Shown in pieces: positions 1 through 6,325 of a stretch of 8,433 nt of DNA; positions within the stretch are counted from its first letter, which is position 1, and the number at the start of each line of letters is the position of its first letter. Both the position numbers and the translations under genes were made by a program. The stretch is from NCBI GenBank assembly GCA_013202515.1, contig JABMRN010000231.1:1-8433 (forward strand), in the 5' to 3' direction. The notes under the pieces were generated by a model that was not told the origin of the DNA, searched no databases, and worked only from the letters and a program-made list of their open reading frames with translations. Source of the DNA: Candidatus Omnitrophota bacterium (lineage in GTDB: Bacteria; Omnitrophota; Gorgyraeia; JABMRN01).

Positions 1-20
1 GGCTTGATCTTTTTAGAAAT

Positions 21-25
21 AGGAG
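21..25 (+). promoter_or_regulatory. Ribosome binding site deciding the ilvN start
   Basis: AGGAG lies 6 bases before the second of two tandem ATGs (32) and 3 bases before the first (29). The spacing favours the second. A TGA at 30-32 overlaps the tandem starts in another frame and could be the stop of an upstream gene, which would give translational coupling. The upstream frames also stop at 5-7 and 37-39, so the true upstream reading frame cannot be told from this window. Confidence 0.6.
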
Positions 26-31
26 AGAATG

Positions 32-529
32 ATGTCTAAATTTACATTATCGGTTTTGGTAGAGAATAAGTTTGGTGTGTTGGCCAGGATTGCGGGCCTT
101 TTTAGCGCACGTGGTTTTAACATTGATTCTCTTGCGGTAAGCTCAACACAGGATCCTTCTATATCCTGCATGACAATAGTTGTTGATGCAGATAAAAAGA
201 CGCTTGAGCAGATTAAAAAACAGCTTAACAAACTCATCGACATCATAAAGGTTATTGATTTAACGGATAAGAGATACGTTGAAAAAGAACTCGTTCTCAT
301 AAACGTTAACTTAGAGTCCAAGACAAAAGAGAAAATCATCCAGGCCGTTGACAGTGTTGGAGCTGAAATACTTGATGTTGGAAACGAAACCGTCACCATT
401 TCAGAGACAGGCGATACAAACAAAATAAACGCGCTTATAGAGCTATTGAGGCCGTTTGGAATTAAGGAAGTAGTAAGGACAGGTAAAATTGTTATTCAAA
501 CCGAAGGAGAAAAAGAGGGAGGAAGGTAA
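32..529 (+). CDS. ilvN: Acetolactate synthase small (regulatory) subunit
   Basis: This is the regulatory subunit of acetohydroxyacid synthase, the first shared enzyme of valine, leucine and isoleucine synthesis. It binds the large catalytic subunit IlvB in the cytosol and in this family confers feedback inhibition by valine. The 165-residue length is normal. An N-terminal ACT domain covers about residues 3-75 (ENKFGVLAR, then GLFSARGFNIDSL), followed by the small-subunit C-terminal domain from about residue 80. N12, G15 and N30 match the valine-site residues known from E. coli IlvH (N11, G14, N29), so valine sensitivity is predicted. The family's usual proline before GVL is F14 here. Two ATGs stand in tandem at 29 and 32. 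I chose 32 because AGGAG at 21-25 lies 6 bases from it and only 3 from the first. The catalytic gene ilvB is expected just upstream, but the 28 bases available cannot confirm it. The stop overlaps the ilvC start by one base. Confidence 0.95.
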   Translation: MSKFTLSVLVENKFGVLARIAGLFSARGFNIDSLAVSSTQDPSISCMTIVVDADKKTLEQIKKQLNKLIDIIKVIDLTDKRYVEKELVLINVNLESKTKEKIIQAVDSVGAEILDVGNETVTISETGDTNKINALIELLRPFGIKEVVRTGKIVIQTEGEKEGGR

Positions 530-1515
530 TGGCAAGGATTTACTACGACAAGGATGCGGATTTAAAATTACTAAAAAACAAAATAATCGCAATTATAGGC
601 TACGGCATACAGGGCCGCGGCCAGGCACTCAACCTAAGGGATTCGGGGCTTAATGTTATTGTTGCCGAACTTAAGGGCACAGAGAACTATAAAAATGCAA
701 AGGCTGATAAATTCGATCCTGTTGATGCTAAAGATGCCGCAAAAGAGGCAGATATCATACAGATTCTTACGCAGGACCACGTACAAGCTAAGGTTTATAA
801 AGCCGCAATAGAGCCAAACCTTACAAGCGGCAAGGCGCTTGTTTTTTCACACGGATTTAACATTAATTTTAAACAGATTGTTCCTCCGAAGGATGTGGAT
901 GTGTTCATGGTGGCGCCTAAAGGACCGGGTGCGCTTGTAAGGCAGCAGTACGAGGAAGGAAAAGGCGTTCCCTGTCTTGTTGCAGTACACCAGGATCATA
1001 CGGGTAATGCGCTGAAGTTAGGACTTGCCTATGCTAGGGGTATAGGAGGTACGAGAGCCGGCGTAATCGAAACTACATTCAAAGAAGAAACAGAAACAGA
1101 TTTATTTGGTGAGCAGGCTGTTCTCTGCGGTGGTGCAACAGCCCTTATAAAAGCAGGGTTTGATACGCTTGTTGAAGCCGGGTATCAGCCTGAGATAGCC
1201 TATTTTGAATGCCTACATGAGCTAAAGCTTATTACGGACTTGATTTACAAAGTCGGCATACAAGGCATGAGGAAAAGGGTATCTGATACTGCTGAATTCG
1301 GGGATCTTACAAGGGGCCCGAGGATAATTAACAAAGAAATCAGAGAAGAAATGAAGCAGATTCTAAAAGAGGTTCAAGACGGCAAGTTTGCAAAAGAATG
1401 GATTGAAGAAAACGAAAAAGGAAGACCGGTATACAATAAACTATCCAAAGCCGATGACGGCATATTAATTGAAAAAATAGGCGATGCTTTAAGAAAGATG
1501 ATGCCGTGGATGTAA
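529..1515 (+). CDS. ilvC: Ketol-acid reductoisomerase, class I (probable NADH type)
   Basis: The enzyme isomerises and reduces 2-acetolactate or 2-aceto-2-hydroxybutyrate to the dihydroxy acids of valine/leucine and isoleucine synthesis, using Mg2+ and a nicotinamide cofactor. At 328 residues it is a normal short class I enzyme. The N-terminal Rossmann domain has GYGIQGRGQALN at 24-35, and the conserved His is H108 in SHGFN. The C-terminal knotted helical domain has the metal ligands D191 and E195 (DLFGEQ) and E227 and E231 (FECLHE), plus substrate-site S252. The cofactor loop after strand 2 (residues 46-54, AELKGTENY) lacks the Arg and Ser residues that usually hold the NADPH 2'-phosphate and carries E47 and E52. 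I infer NADH use from this. GGGAGG at 517-522 lies 6 bases before the ATG, and the start overlaps the ilvN stop (TAATG), so the two genes are coupled. Confidence 0.97.
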   Translation: MARIYYDKDADLKLLKNKIIAIIGYGIQGRGQALNLRDSGLNVIVAELKGTENYKNAKADKFDPVDAKDAAKEADIIQILTQDHVQAKVYKAAIEPNLTSGKALVFSHGFNINFKQIVPPKDVDVFMVAPKGPGALVRQQYEEGKGVPCLVAVHQDHTGNALKLGLAYARGIGGTRAGVIETTFKEETETDLFGEQAVLCGGATALIKAGFDTLVEAGYQPEIAYFECLHELKLITDLIYKVGIQGMRKRVSDTAEFGDLTRGPRIINKEIREEMKQILKEVQDGKFAKEWIEENEKGRPVYNKLSKADDGILIEKIGDALRKMMPWM

Positions 1516-1528
1516 GGGGTGAGTAATA

Positions 1529-3037
1529 ATGGAAAAATTAATAATATTTGATACAACGTTAAGGGACGGGGAACAATCTCCGGGAGCCAGTCTTAACAAC
1601 AAAGAAAAATTGGAGATTGCCCATCAGTTGGTTTCAATGGGCGTGGATATCATAGAGGCCGGATTCCCCATAGCAAGCAGAGGAGATTTTGAAGCAGTGC
1701 AAAGTGTTTCAAAATTTGTTAAAGGCCCGGTGATATGCGGACTTGCACGCTCTTTGAAGAAAGACATAGATGCTGCCTACGAGGCAGTAAGACGGGCCAA
1801 GCGTCCGCGTATTCATGTATTTCTTGCGACAAGCAAGATTCATATGAAATACAAGCTTAAGAAAGCGGAGGGCGAGATAGTTAAGGCAGCAGTCTGGGCA
1901 GTTAAATATGCCAAGAGTAAAGTCTCTGATATTGAATTCTCACCTGAAGATGCCTCAAGGACGGAGAAAAGTTTTCTTTTTGAGGTATTGAGGGAGGTTA
2001 TCGATGCGGGTGCTACTACGGTAAACATCCCGGATACGGTTGGATATTCTACACCCTATGAATTTGGTAATCTCATAAAAGAAATTCGCGAAAACGTACC
2101 CAACATCAATAAGGCAGTAATAAGCGTTCATTGTCATAATGATCTTGGCCTTGGCGTTAGCAATTCATTGGTCGCAGCCATAAACGGTGCCCGCCAGATA
2201 GAGTGTACTATAAACGGTATCGGGGAAAGAGCCGGCAACGCTTCTTTGGAAGAAATTGTCATGGCCATAAGGACCCGTAAAGATATTTTTGAATTTGATA
2301 CAGGCATAGATACGACTAAGCTTTATAAGACATCGCGTCTTGTAAGCAAACTCACAGGCATTCCTGTTCAGCCCAACAAGGCGATTGTCGGTAAGAACGC
2401 ATTCAGCCATGAGGCTGGTATTCATCAGGACGGCCTTTTGAAAATGAAGTCTACCTATGAAATAATGAAACCCGAAGATGTAGGCTTTGGAGAGACAAAA
2501 CTTGTCCTCGGTAAACATTCGGGTAGGCATGCCTTTAAGGCGAGACTCAAGAAGCTCGGATTTGTACTCTCAGATGAGGATTTGGACAAGGCATTCCGGC
2601 GCTTCAAGGACCTTGCCGATAAAAAGAAAGAGATTTTTGATGAAGACCTTGCCACCTTGGTTGAGGATGAGATAGGTATGGCTGTGCCTGAAACCTATCG
2701 TCTTGTCTCGTTTAAAGCATTGAGCGGAAACGAAGTAAGTCCGGAGGCAACCGTTCGATTAAAGAAAAAACAAAAGATTCTTAGCGGAACCTCAAAAGGC
2801 GATGGTCCGGTTGATGCCTGCTATAAGGCCGTTGAGAAAATCACCGGCATAAAGGGCAAGCTCATCGATTATCAACTCCGTGCCGTAACAAGGGGTAAAG
2901 ACGCCCTTGGTGAGGTTTCGGTGAGGTTCGCATCTAAAGGCAAAGAAGTTAGTGCAAGGGGCGCATCAACAGATGTCATAGAAGCTAGCCTCAAGGCATA
3001 TATCGCTGCAATAAACAAGCTGGTGCATATAAAATAA
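1529..3037 (+). CDS. leuA: 2-isopropylmalate synthase
   Basis: The enzyme condenses acetyl-CoA with 2-oxoisovalerate to give 2-isopropylmalate, the committed step of leucine synthesis. Its 502-residue length fits the bacterial family. The catalytic TIM barrel opens with TTLRDGEQSPGA (9-20), where R12 and D13 are catalytic or metal residues. HCHND at 201-205 gives metal ligands H201 and H203, and GERAGN (232-237) supplies N237. The linker region has AFSHEAGIHQDGLLK (291-305), typical of LeuA rather than homocitrate synthase. The C-terminal allosteric domain (about 385-500) shows GDGPVDA (424-430), GKDALGEV (456-463) and ARGASTDVIEAS (476-487), so feedback inhibition by leucine is expected. GGGGTGAG at 1516-1523 lies 5 bases before the ATG and overlaps nothing but the 13-base gap after ilvC. 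The substrate 2-oxoisovalerate is made by the pathway to which IlvN and IlvC belong. leuB, leuC, leuD and ilvD are not in this window. Confidence 0.97.
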   Translation: MEKLIIFDTTLRDGEQSPGASLNNKEKLEIAHQLVSMGVDIIEAGFPIASRGDFEAVQSVSKFVKGPVICGLARSLKKDIDAAYEAVRRAKRPRIHVFLATSKIHMKYKLKKAEGEIVKAAVWAVKYAKSKVSDIEFSPEDASRTEKSFLFEVLREVIDAGATTVNIPDTVGYSTPYEFGNLIKEIRENVPNINKAVISVHCHNDLGLGVSNSLVAAINGARQIECTINGIGERAGNASLEEIVMAIRTRKDIFEFDTGIDTTKLYKTSRLVSKLTGIPVQPNKAIVGKNAFSHEAGIHQDGLLKMKSTYEIMKPEDVGFGETKLVLGKHSGRHAFKARLKKLGFVLSDEDLDKAFRRFKDLADKKKEIFDEDLATLVEDEIGMAVPETYRLVSFKALSGNEVSPEATVRLKKKQKILSGTSKGDGPVDACYKAVEKITGIKGKLIDYQLRAVTRGKDALGEVSVRFASKGKEVSARGASTDVIEASLKAYIAAINKLVHIK

Positions 3038-3041
3038 CACA

Positions 3042-3887
3042 ATGAAACGCTACGGGATTTTAGGCTACAATATCGGTTATTCGCTTTCACCGGCGATGCA
3101 TAAGGCTGCTTTTAAAAAACTAAAGCTAAGATCGGATTACAAGATTTTTGATGTAAAGCCCGATAACTTAGATGAATTTTTTAATAACCTTCTTCGCAGT
3201 AATATAAGCGGGTTAAATATAACCGTGCCTTATAAAAGAAAGGCCTATGAGTTTGTAAAGAAGTTTGGGACCATTGATAAGAAGGCCGAGAGCCTGGAAG
3301 TCATAAACACCATTGCTATAAAAGACAAGAACATCAATGGCTACAATACCGATACGTTAGGGTTCATGAGGTCTCTTGAAGAGAATCTAGGATTTAACCC
3401 GACAAACAAGACAGTTTTTATTTTCGGTGCTGGTGGCGCAGGAGCAGCCTGCGCCGGAAGTCTTGCAGCGACTGTTAAAAGAATATACATGTTTGATGTA
3501 GACATAAAGAAGCTTGAAGAATTTGCCAAGGTTTTTTCAAAACAATGGGGAAAGTCAAAGCTCATAATCATAAAAGATAGAAGGGGTGCTTTTAGAAAGG
3601 CAATAAAAGAAAGCGTGCTTATTGTTAATGCAAGCCCCTTCGGCATGGGAAAAGAAGAAATGCTCATCGATCCGGCCTTTTTACATAAGAGGCTTATGAT
3701 ATTTGATCTCATTTATTGTGTGACAAAGACGCCAATAATGAAGGTGGCTAAAAAAAGAGGGATAAAGGCAGTAAATGGTTTGGGTATGCTTCTTTATCAG
3801 GGGATGGCCTCTTTTGAGATCTGGACCGGGCGCAAGGCACCCGTAACAGCAATGAAGAAGGCACTTGTTCAGGCACTTAAAAAATGA
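3042..3887 (+). CDS. aroE: Shikimate dehydrogenase (probable NAD type)
   Basis: The enzyme reduces 3-dehydroshikimate to shikimate, the fourth step of the shikimate pathway. The 281-residue length is normal. The N-terminal substrate domain has GYSLSP (12-17, Ser14 and Ser16 binding shikimate), NITVPYK with catalytic K65, N89 and NTD with D104. The Rossmann domain carries GAGGAG (129-134), then NASPFGM (196-202). The C-terminal helix has LLYQGMASF (250-258) with the substrate-site Gln. The usual NRT motif that grips the NADP 2'-phosphate is replaced by D152-V153-D154, suggesting NAD(H). I considered quinate/shikimate dehydrogenases of the YdiB type, but the aroC-aroK context and the typical substrate residues favour AroE. 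The ATG follows the leuA stop by 4 bases and has no clear Shine-Dalgarno site, so translation probably depends on ribosomes coming from leuA. It overlaps the prepilin peptidase start by 4 bases (ATGA). Confidence 0.95.
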   Translation: MKRYGILGYNIGYSLSPAMHKAAFKKLKLRSDYKIFDVKPDNLDEFFNNLLRSNISGLNITVPYKRKAYEFVKKFGTIDKKAESLEVINTIAIKDKNINGYNTDTLGFMRSLEENLGFNPTNKTVFIFGAGGAGAACAGSLAATVKRIYMFDVDIKKLEEFAKVFSKQWGKSKLIIIKDRRGAFRKAIKESVLIVNASPFGMGKEEMLIDPAFLHKRLMIFDLIYCVTKTPIMKVAKKRGIKAVNGLGMLLYQGMASFEIWTGRKAPVTAMKKALVQALKK

Positions 3888-4654
3888 CGTATGTATTTTT
3901 AATAATTTTTGGAGCAATAATAGGTAGCTTCCTTAATGTATGCATATACAGGCTACCACGCGCAAAATCCATTGTGAGTCCTGGTTCGCACTGCGTTAAG
4001 TGTGGACATAACCTCAAGTGGCATGAAAACATACCTATTTTAAGTTTTATAATTCTTAAGGGAAGATGCTCCAAGTGCAAGGAAAGGATCTCTTCAGTCT
4101 ATCCTTTAGTCGAGCTTATAACAGCGGCGCTTGCGGTAATTATTTTCATATTCTTCGGCATCAGCTTTAAGGCAGTCATTTTTTTCGTTTTGTTCTGCTC
4201 GCTTGTAATTGCATCGTTCATTGATTTTGAACATCATGAAATTCCGGATATAATTTCACTTCCGGGTATCGCAATAGGCCTCATTTTATCTTTTATGTAT
4301 CCCGCGCTTTTGTCTAAAGCTACCGGACTACAAGCATTTTTTGATTCATTGATAGGCGTTATTATAGGCGGTGGAAGCCTCTATATATTAGGGTTCCTTG
4401 GAGAGATTGTTTTTAAAAAAGATGCAATGGGTGGAGGAGATATAAAACTTTTGGCAATGATTGGTGCATTCCTTGGATGGAAGCTCATAATTTTAACGTT
4501 TTTTATAGCGCCTTTCTTTGGCGCGATTGCCGGAATAATATTGAAAATTAAAGAAGGAGGAGAAATCATCCCTTATGGGCCGTATTTATCATTTGCATCG
4601 CTAATATCGCTCTTATACGGGGACAGAATTATAAGGATTATATTTAGGTTTTAG
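3884..4654 (+). CDS. pilD: Prepilin peptidase / N-methyltransferase (type IV, A24A)
   Basis: This is an integral membrane aspartyl peptidase that cuts the short leader from type IV pilins or type II secretion pseudopilins, and in the full-length form N-methylates the new N-terminus. At 256 residues it is the complete form. A hydrophobic segment at 1-21 leads to a cytoplasmic loop with two CxxC pairs (C37/C40 and C62/C65), the zinc-binding tetracysteine motif of PilD enzymes. The catalytic aspartates are D114 (IDFEHHEIPD) and D186 (GGGDIKLL). IPYGPYLSFAS near 229-239 is the usual late motif. About eight membrane segments can be seen. The start overlaps the aroE stop (ATGA) with no strong ribosome site, so the two are coupled. 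No pilin or other secretion gene lies in the window, so its substrates are unknown. It could serve type IV pili, a competence pilus or type II secretion. Confidence 0.95.
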   Translation: MTYVFLIIFGAIIGSFLNVCIYRLPRAKSIVSPGSHCVKCGHNLKWHENIPILSFIILKGRCSKCKERISSVYPLVELITAALAVIIFIFFGISFKAVIFFVLFCSLVIASFIDFEHHEIPDIISLPGIAIGLILSFMYPALLSKATGLQAFFDSLIGVIIGGGSLYILGFLGEIVFKKDAMGGGDIKLLAMIGAFLGWKLIILTFFIAPFFGAIAGIILKIKEGGEIIPYGPYLSFASLISLLYGDRIIRIIFRF

Positions 4655-4670
4655 GACTCATTAAAAAATT

Positions 4671-4675
4671 GGAGG
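4671..4675 (+). promoter_or_regulatory. Strong ribosome binding site for aroC
   Basis: GGAGG lies 4 bases before the aroC ATG, inside the largest gap between genes of the window (25 bases). It lets aroC be translated independently of the gene before it, unlike aroE, pilD and dprA. The rest of the gap is AT-rich and shows no hairpin or promoter that I can support. Confidence 0.7.
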
Positions 4676-4679
4676 ATAT

Positions 4680-5804
4680 ATGTTAAGATATATGACCGCA
4701 GGAGAATCTCACGGAAAGTCCTTGGTTAGCATTCTGGATGGAATGCCTTCCGGATTACCTATTAAGGAATCTTTAATTAATAAGGAATTGGCAAGGCGTA
4801 TGTCTGGATACGGTCGGGGCGGACGAATGAAGATAGAAAAAGACAAGGTTGAAATTCTTTCCGGCATAAGAAAGAGTAAGACTACCGGTGCACCTATTGC
4901 GATTCTGATCAAGAATAGGGACAGCTCTATTGATAAGCTGGCATCAATTACGAAGGCAAGGCCCGGACATGCTGATCTTGCAGGTGCATTGAAATTCGCT
5001 GAAAAAGACATAAGAAATATTCTTGAGAGGGCAAGTGCCCGCGAAACAGCCTCACGTGTTGCAGTTGGTGCTTTGGCGAAGATACTGCTTGGAGAATTTA
5101 AAGTTGATATATTAAGCCATGTTATATCAATCGGTGGGATTTTCGCTGATACACGGGGTATTCCTTTTCAATCGTTAAAGAAGAAAGCAGATAATTCGCC
5201 TCTTCGATGCAGCGATAAGACTGCAGAAAAGTCCATGAAGGCCGAGATAGATGCTGCACGCTCTTCAGGTGATTCGCTAGGCGGCATATGCGAGGTTATA
5301 GTAAAAGGCGTTGTCCCGGGACTTGGAAATTTGAGCCAGTGGGATAGGCGTCTTGATGGAAATCTTGCACGTTCGCTTATGTCCATACCGGCTGTAAAGG
5401 GCGTTTCTGTAGGCGGAGGATTCAGCCTTAGCGACATGAGAGGGTCTGAAGTACACGATGCTATTTTTTACAGTAAATCGAAAGGATTCTACAGAAATAC
5501 AAATAATGCAGGCGGTCTTGAAGGTGGCATGACGAACGGTGAAAACGTAGTACTTCACCTTGTCATGAAACCTATCGCAACGCTTAAGAATCCGCTTGAA
5601 TCAGTAGATATTGTTACCAAAAGAAAGGTCAAGGCACAAGTCGAAAGGGCCGATGTGTGTGCAGTCTGTGCATGCGGGATAGTGGCTGAGGCAGGGTGCG
5701 CCTTTGAGATAGCAAATGCCATGATTGAGAAGTTCGGCGGGGATTCTGTGGGTGAGATGAAAAGGAACTTCAAAGGATACGTTGACGCGGTAAGGAGATT
5801 TTAA
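4680..5804 (+). CDS. aroC: Chorismate synthase
   Basis: The enzyme converts 5-enolpyruvylshikimate-3-phosphate to chorismate, the last common step of the aromatic pathway, using reduced FMN without net redox change. The 374-residue length is normal. Visible motifs are AGESHG (7-12) with conserved H11, SGYGRGGRM (42-50), RPGHADL (94-100) with H97, ERASARETASR (116-126), and GGLEGGMTNGE (278-288). The third family motif near the C-terminus reads RADVCAVCACGIVAEA (323-338). Most relatives have Ser or His before the Asp and Pro in place of C330, so this part is unusual, but the Asp (D325) is kept, as is the following KFGGDS (351-356). The start is supported by GGAGG 4 bases upstream and by the family's usual N-terminus. 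It lies between pilD and aroK, five bases ahead of the latter. Confidence 0.96.
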   Translation: MLRYMTAGESHGKSLVSILDGMPSGLPIKESLINKELARRMSGYGRGGRMKIEKDKVEILSGIRKSKTTGAPIAILIKNRDSSIDKLASITKARPGHADLAGALKFAEKDIRNILERASARETASRVAVGALAKILLGEFKVDILSHVISIGGIFADTRGIPFQSLKKKADNSPLRCSDKTAEKSMKAEIDAARSSGDSLGGICEVIVKGVVPGLGNLSQWDRRLDGNLARSLMSIPAVKGVSVGGGFSLSDMRGSEVHDAIFYSKSKGFYRNTNNAGGLEGGMTNGENVVLHLVMKPIATLKNPLESVDIVTKRKVKAQVERADVCAVCACGIVAEAGCAFEIANAMIEKFGGDSVGEMKRNFKGYVDAVRRF

Positions 5805-5809
5805 CTTTT

Positions 5810-6316
5810 ATGCGGAATATTGTGCTGCTTGGTTATATGGGCACTGGAAAAAGTGCGATTTCAAAAAAGATTTGTGAGAAGACAGGGATGCGGTATGTTT
5901 CTACTGATGGGATGATTGTAGAAAAAGAAGGCATGTCTATAAATGAGATTTTTGAAAAGAAAAAGGAACCTTACTTCAGACAAGTTGAGAAGGATATTGT
6001 GCGCGATGTTTCTGAACTTGAAAATGTTGTTGTAGACGCAGGCGGCGGTGTTGTGCTAGATAAGGAGAATATAAATAATTTAAGAAAAAAAAGTCTTCTA
6101 ATAACACTATGGGCTGAGCCTGGTGATATACACAAGAGGACTAAGTCCCGCGGCCACAGGCCGCTTTTAAATGTAGAAAATCCCCAGAAAAAGATAAAAG
6201 AAATGATTGAGAAAAGAAAACCTTATTACGAGGTAGCCGATTATCACGTAAACACAAGTAGCGTTGGCGTTGAAGAAGCTGCAGAGTCAATCATAAAATT
6301 TGCAAGAACACGATAA
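5810..6316 (+). CDS. aroK: Shikimate kinase
   Basis: The enzyme phosphorylates shikimate at O3 with ATP. It is a nucleoside-monophosphate-kinase-fold protein of normal length (168 residues). The Walker A motif is GYMGTGKS (8-15). Shikimate-site residues are D33, R57 (YFRQ) and the GGG at 78-80. The lid is RGHRPLL (114-120) with R117, and R136 in RKPYY is the later substrate Arg. The usual D-x-D pair is S31-T32-D33, so the first Asp, which in studied enzymes helps hold Mg2+ through water, is Ser here. AAGGAG at 5792-5797 sits 12 bases before the ATG, a longish spacing, inside the end of aroC. No better start exists, since the P-loop begins only eight residues in. With AroE and AroC it covers three shikimate steps. 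aroB, aroD/aroQ, aroA and a DAHP synthase are absent from the window. It is in the same frame as dprA, separated by one TAA. Confidence 0.95.
   Translation: MRNIVLLGYMGTGKSAISKKICEKTGMRYVSTDGMIVEKEGMSINEIFEKKKEPYFRQVEKDIVRDVSELENVVVDAGGGVVLDKENINNLRKKSLLITLWAEPGDIHKRTKSRGHRPLLNVENPQKKIKEMIEKRKPYYEVADYHVNTSSVGVEEAAESIIKFARTR
6150..6168 (+). other. GC-rich hairpin with T4 inside aroK
   Basis: GCGGCC (6150-6155) and GGCCGC (6159-6164) form a perfect 6-bp stem with a 3-base ACA loop, followed at once by TTTT (6165-6168). It looks like a weak intrinsic terminator, but it lies within the codons of the conserved kinase lid RGHRPLL, which may force much of this sequence. Its function is unproven. 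Confidence 0.3.
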
Positions 6317-6325
6317 TTCAAAGTT

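Noticed and set aside
1..28. Possible 3' end of ilvB
   Set aside because: It is expected from gene order, but 28 bases show no recognisable IlvB C-terminus in any frame. Stops at 5-7, 30-32 and 37-39 leave the frame undecided.
68..76. Phe in place of the usual Pro before GVL in IlvN
   Set aside because: The neighbouring valine-site residues are intact and I believe this replacement occurs in other IlvN proteins, so it is not strong enough to report.
13..423. 136-codon open frame on the - strand opposite ilvN
   Set aside because: It lies fully antisense to a well-conserved ilvN, matches no family I recognise, and is rich in Ser and hydrophobic residues as expected from a shadow frame.
2165..2530. 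121-codon open frame on the - strand opposite leuA
   Set aside because: It is antisense to the conserved catalytic part of LeuA, with no recognisable domain and no ribosome site that I can support.
3435..3455. Perfect 8-bp GC-rich hairpin with a 5-base loop in aroE
   Set aside because: It falls on the Gly/Ala codons of the nucleotide-binding GAGGAG motif, has no T tract after it, and a stem of this size is expected about once by chance in a window this long.
3341..3712. 123-codon open frame on the - strand opposite aroE
   Set aside because: It is a shadow of AroE's Rossmann domain. The composition follows from the complement of its codons.
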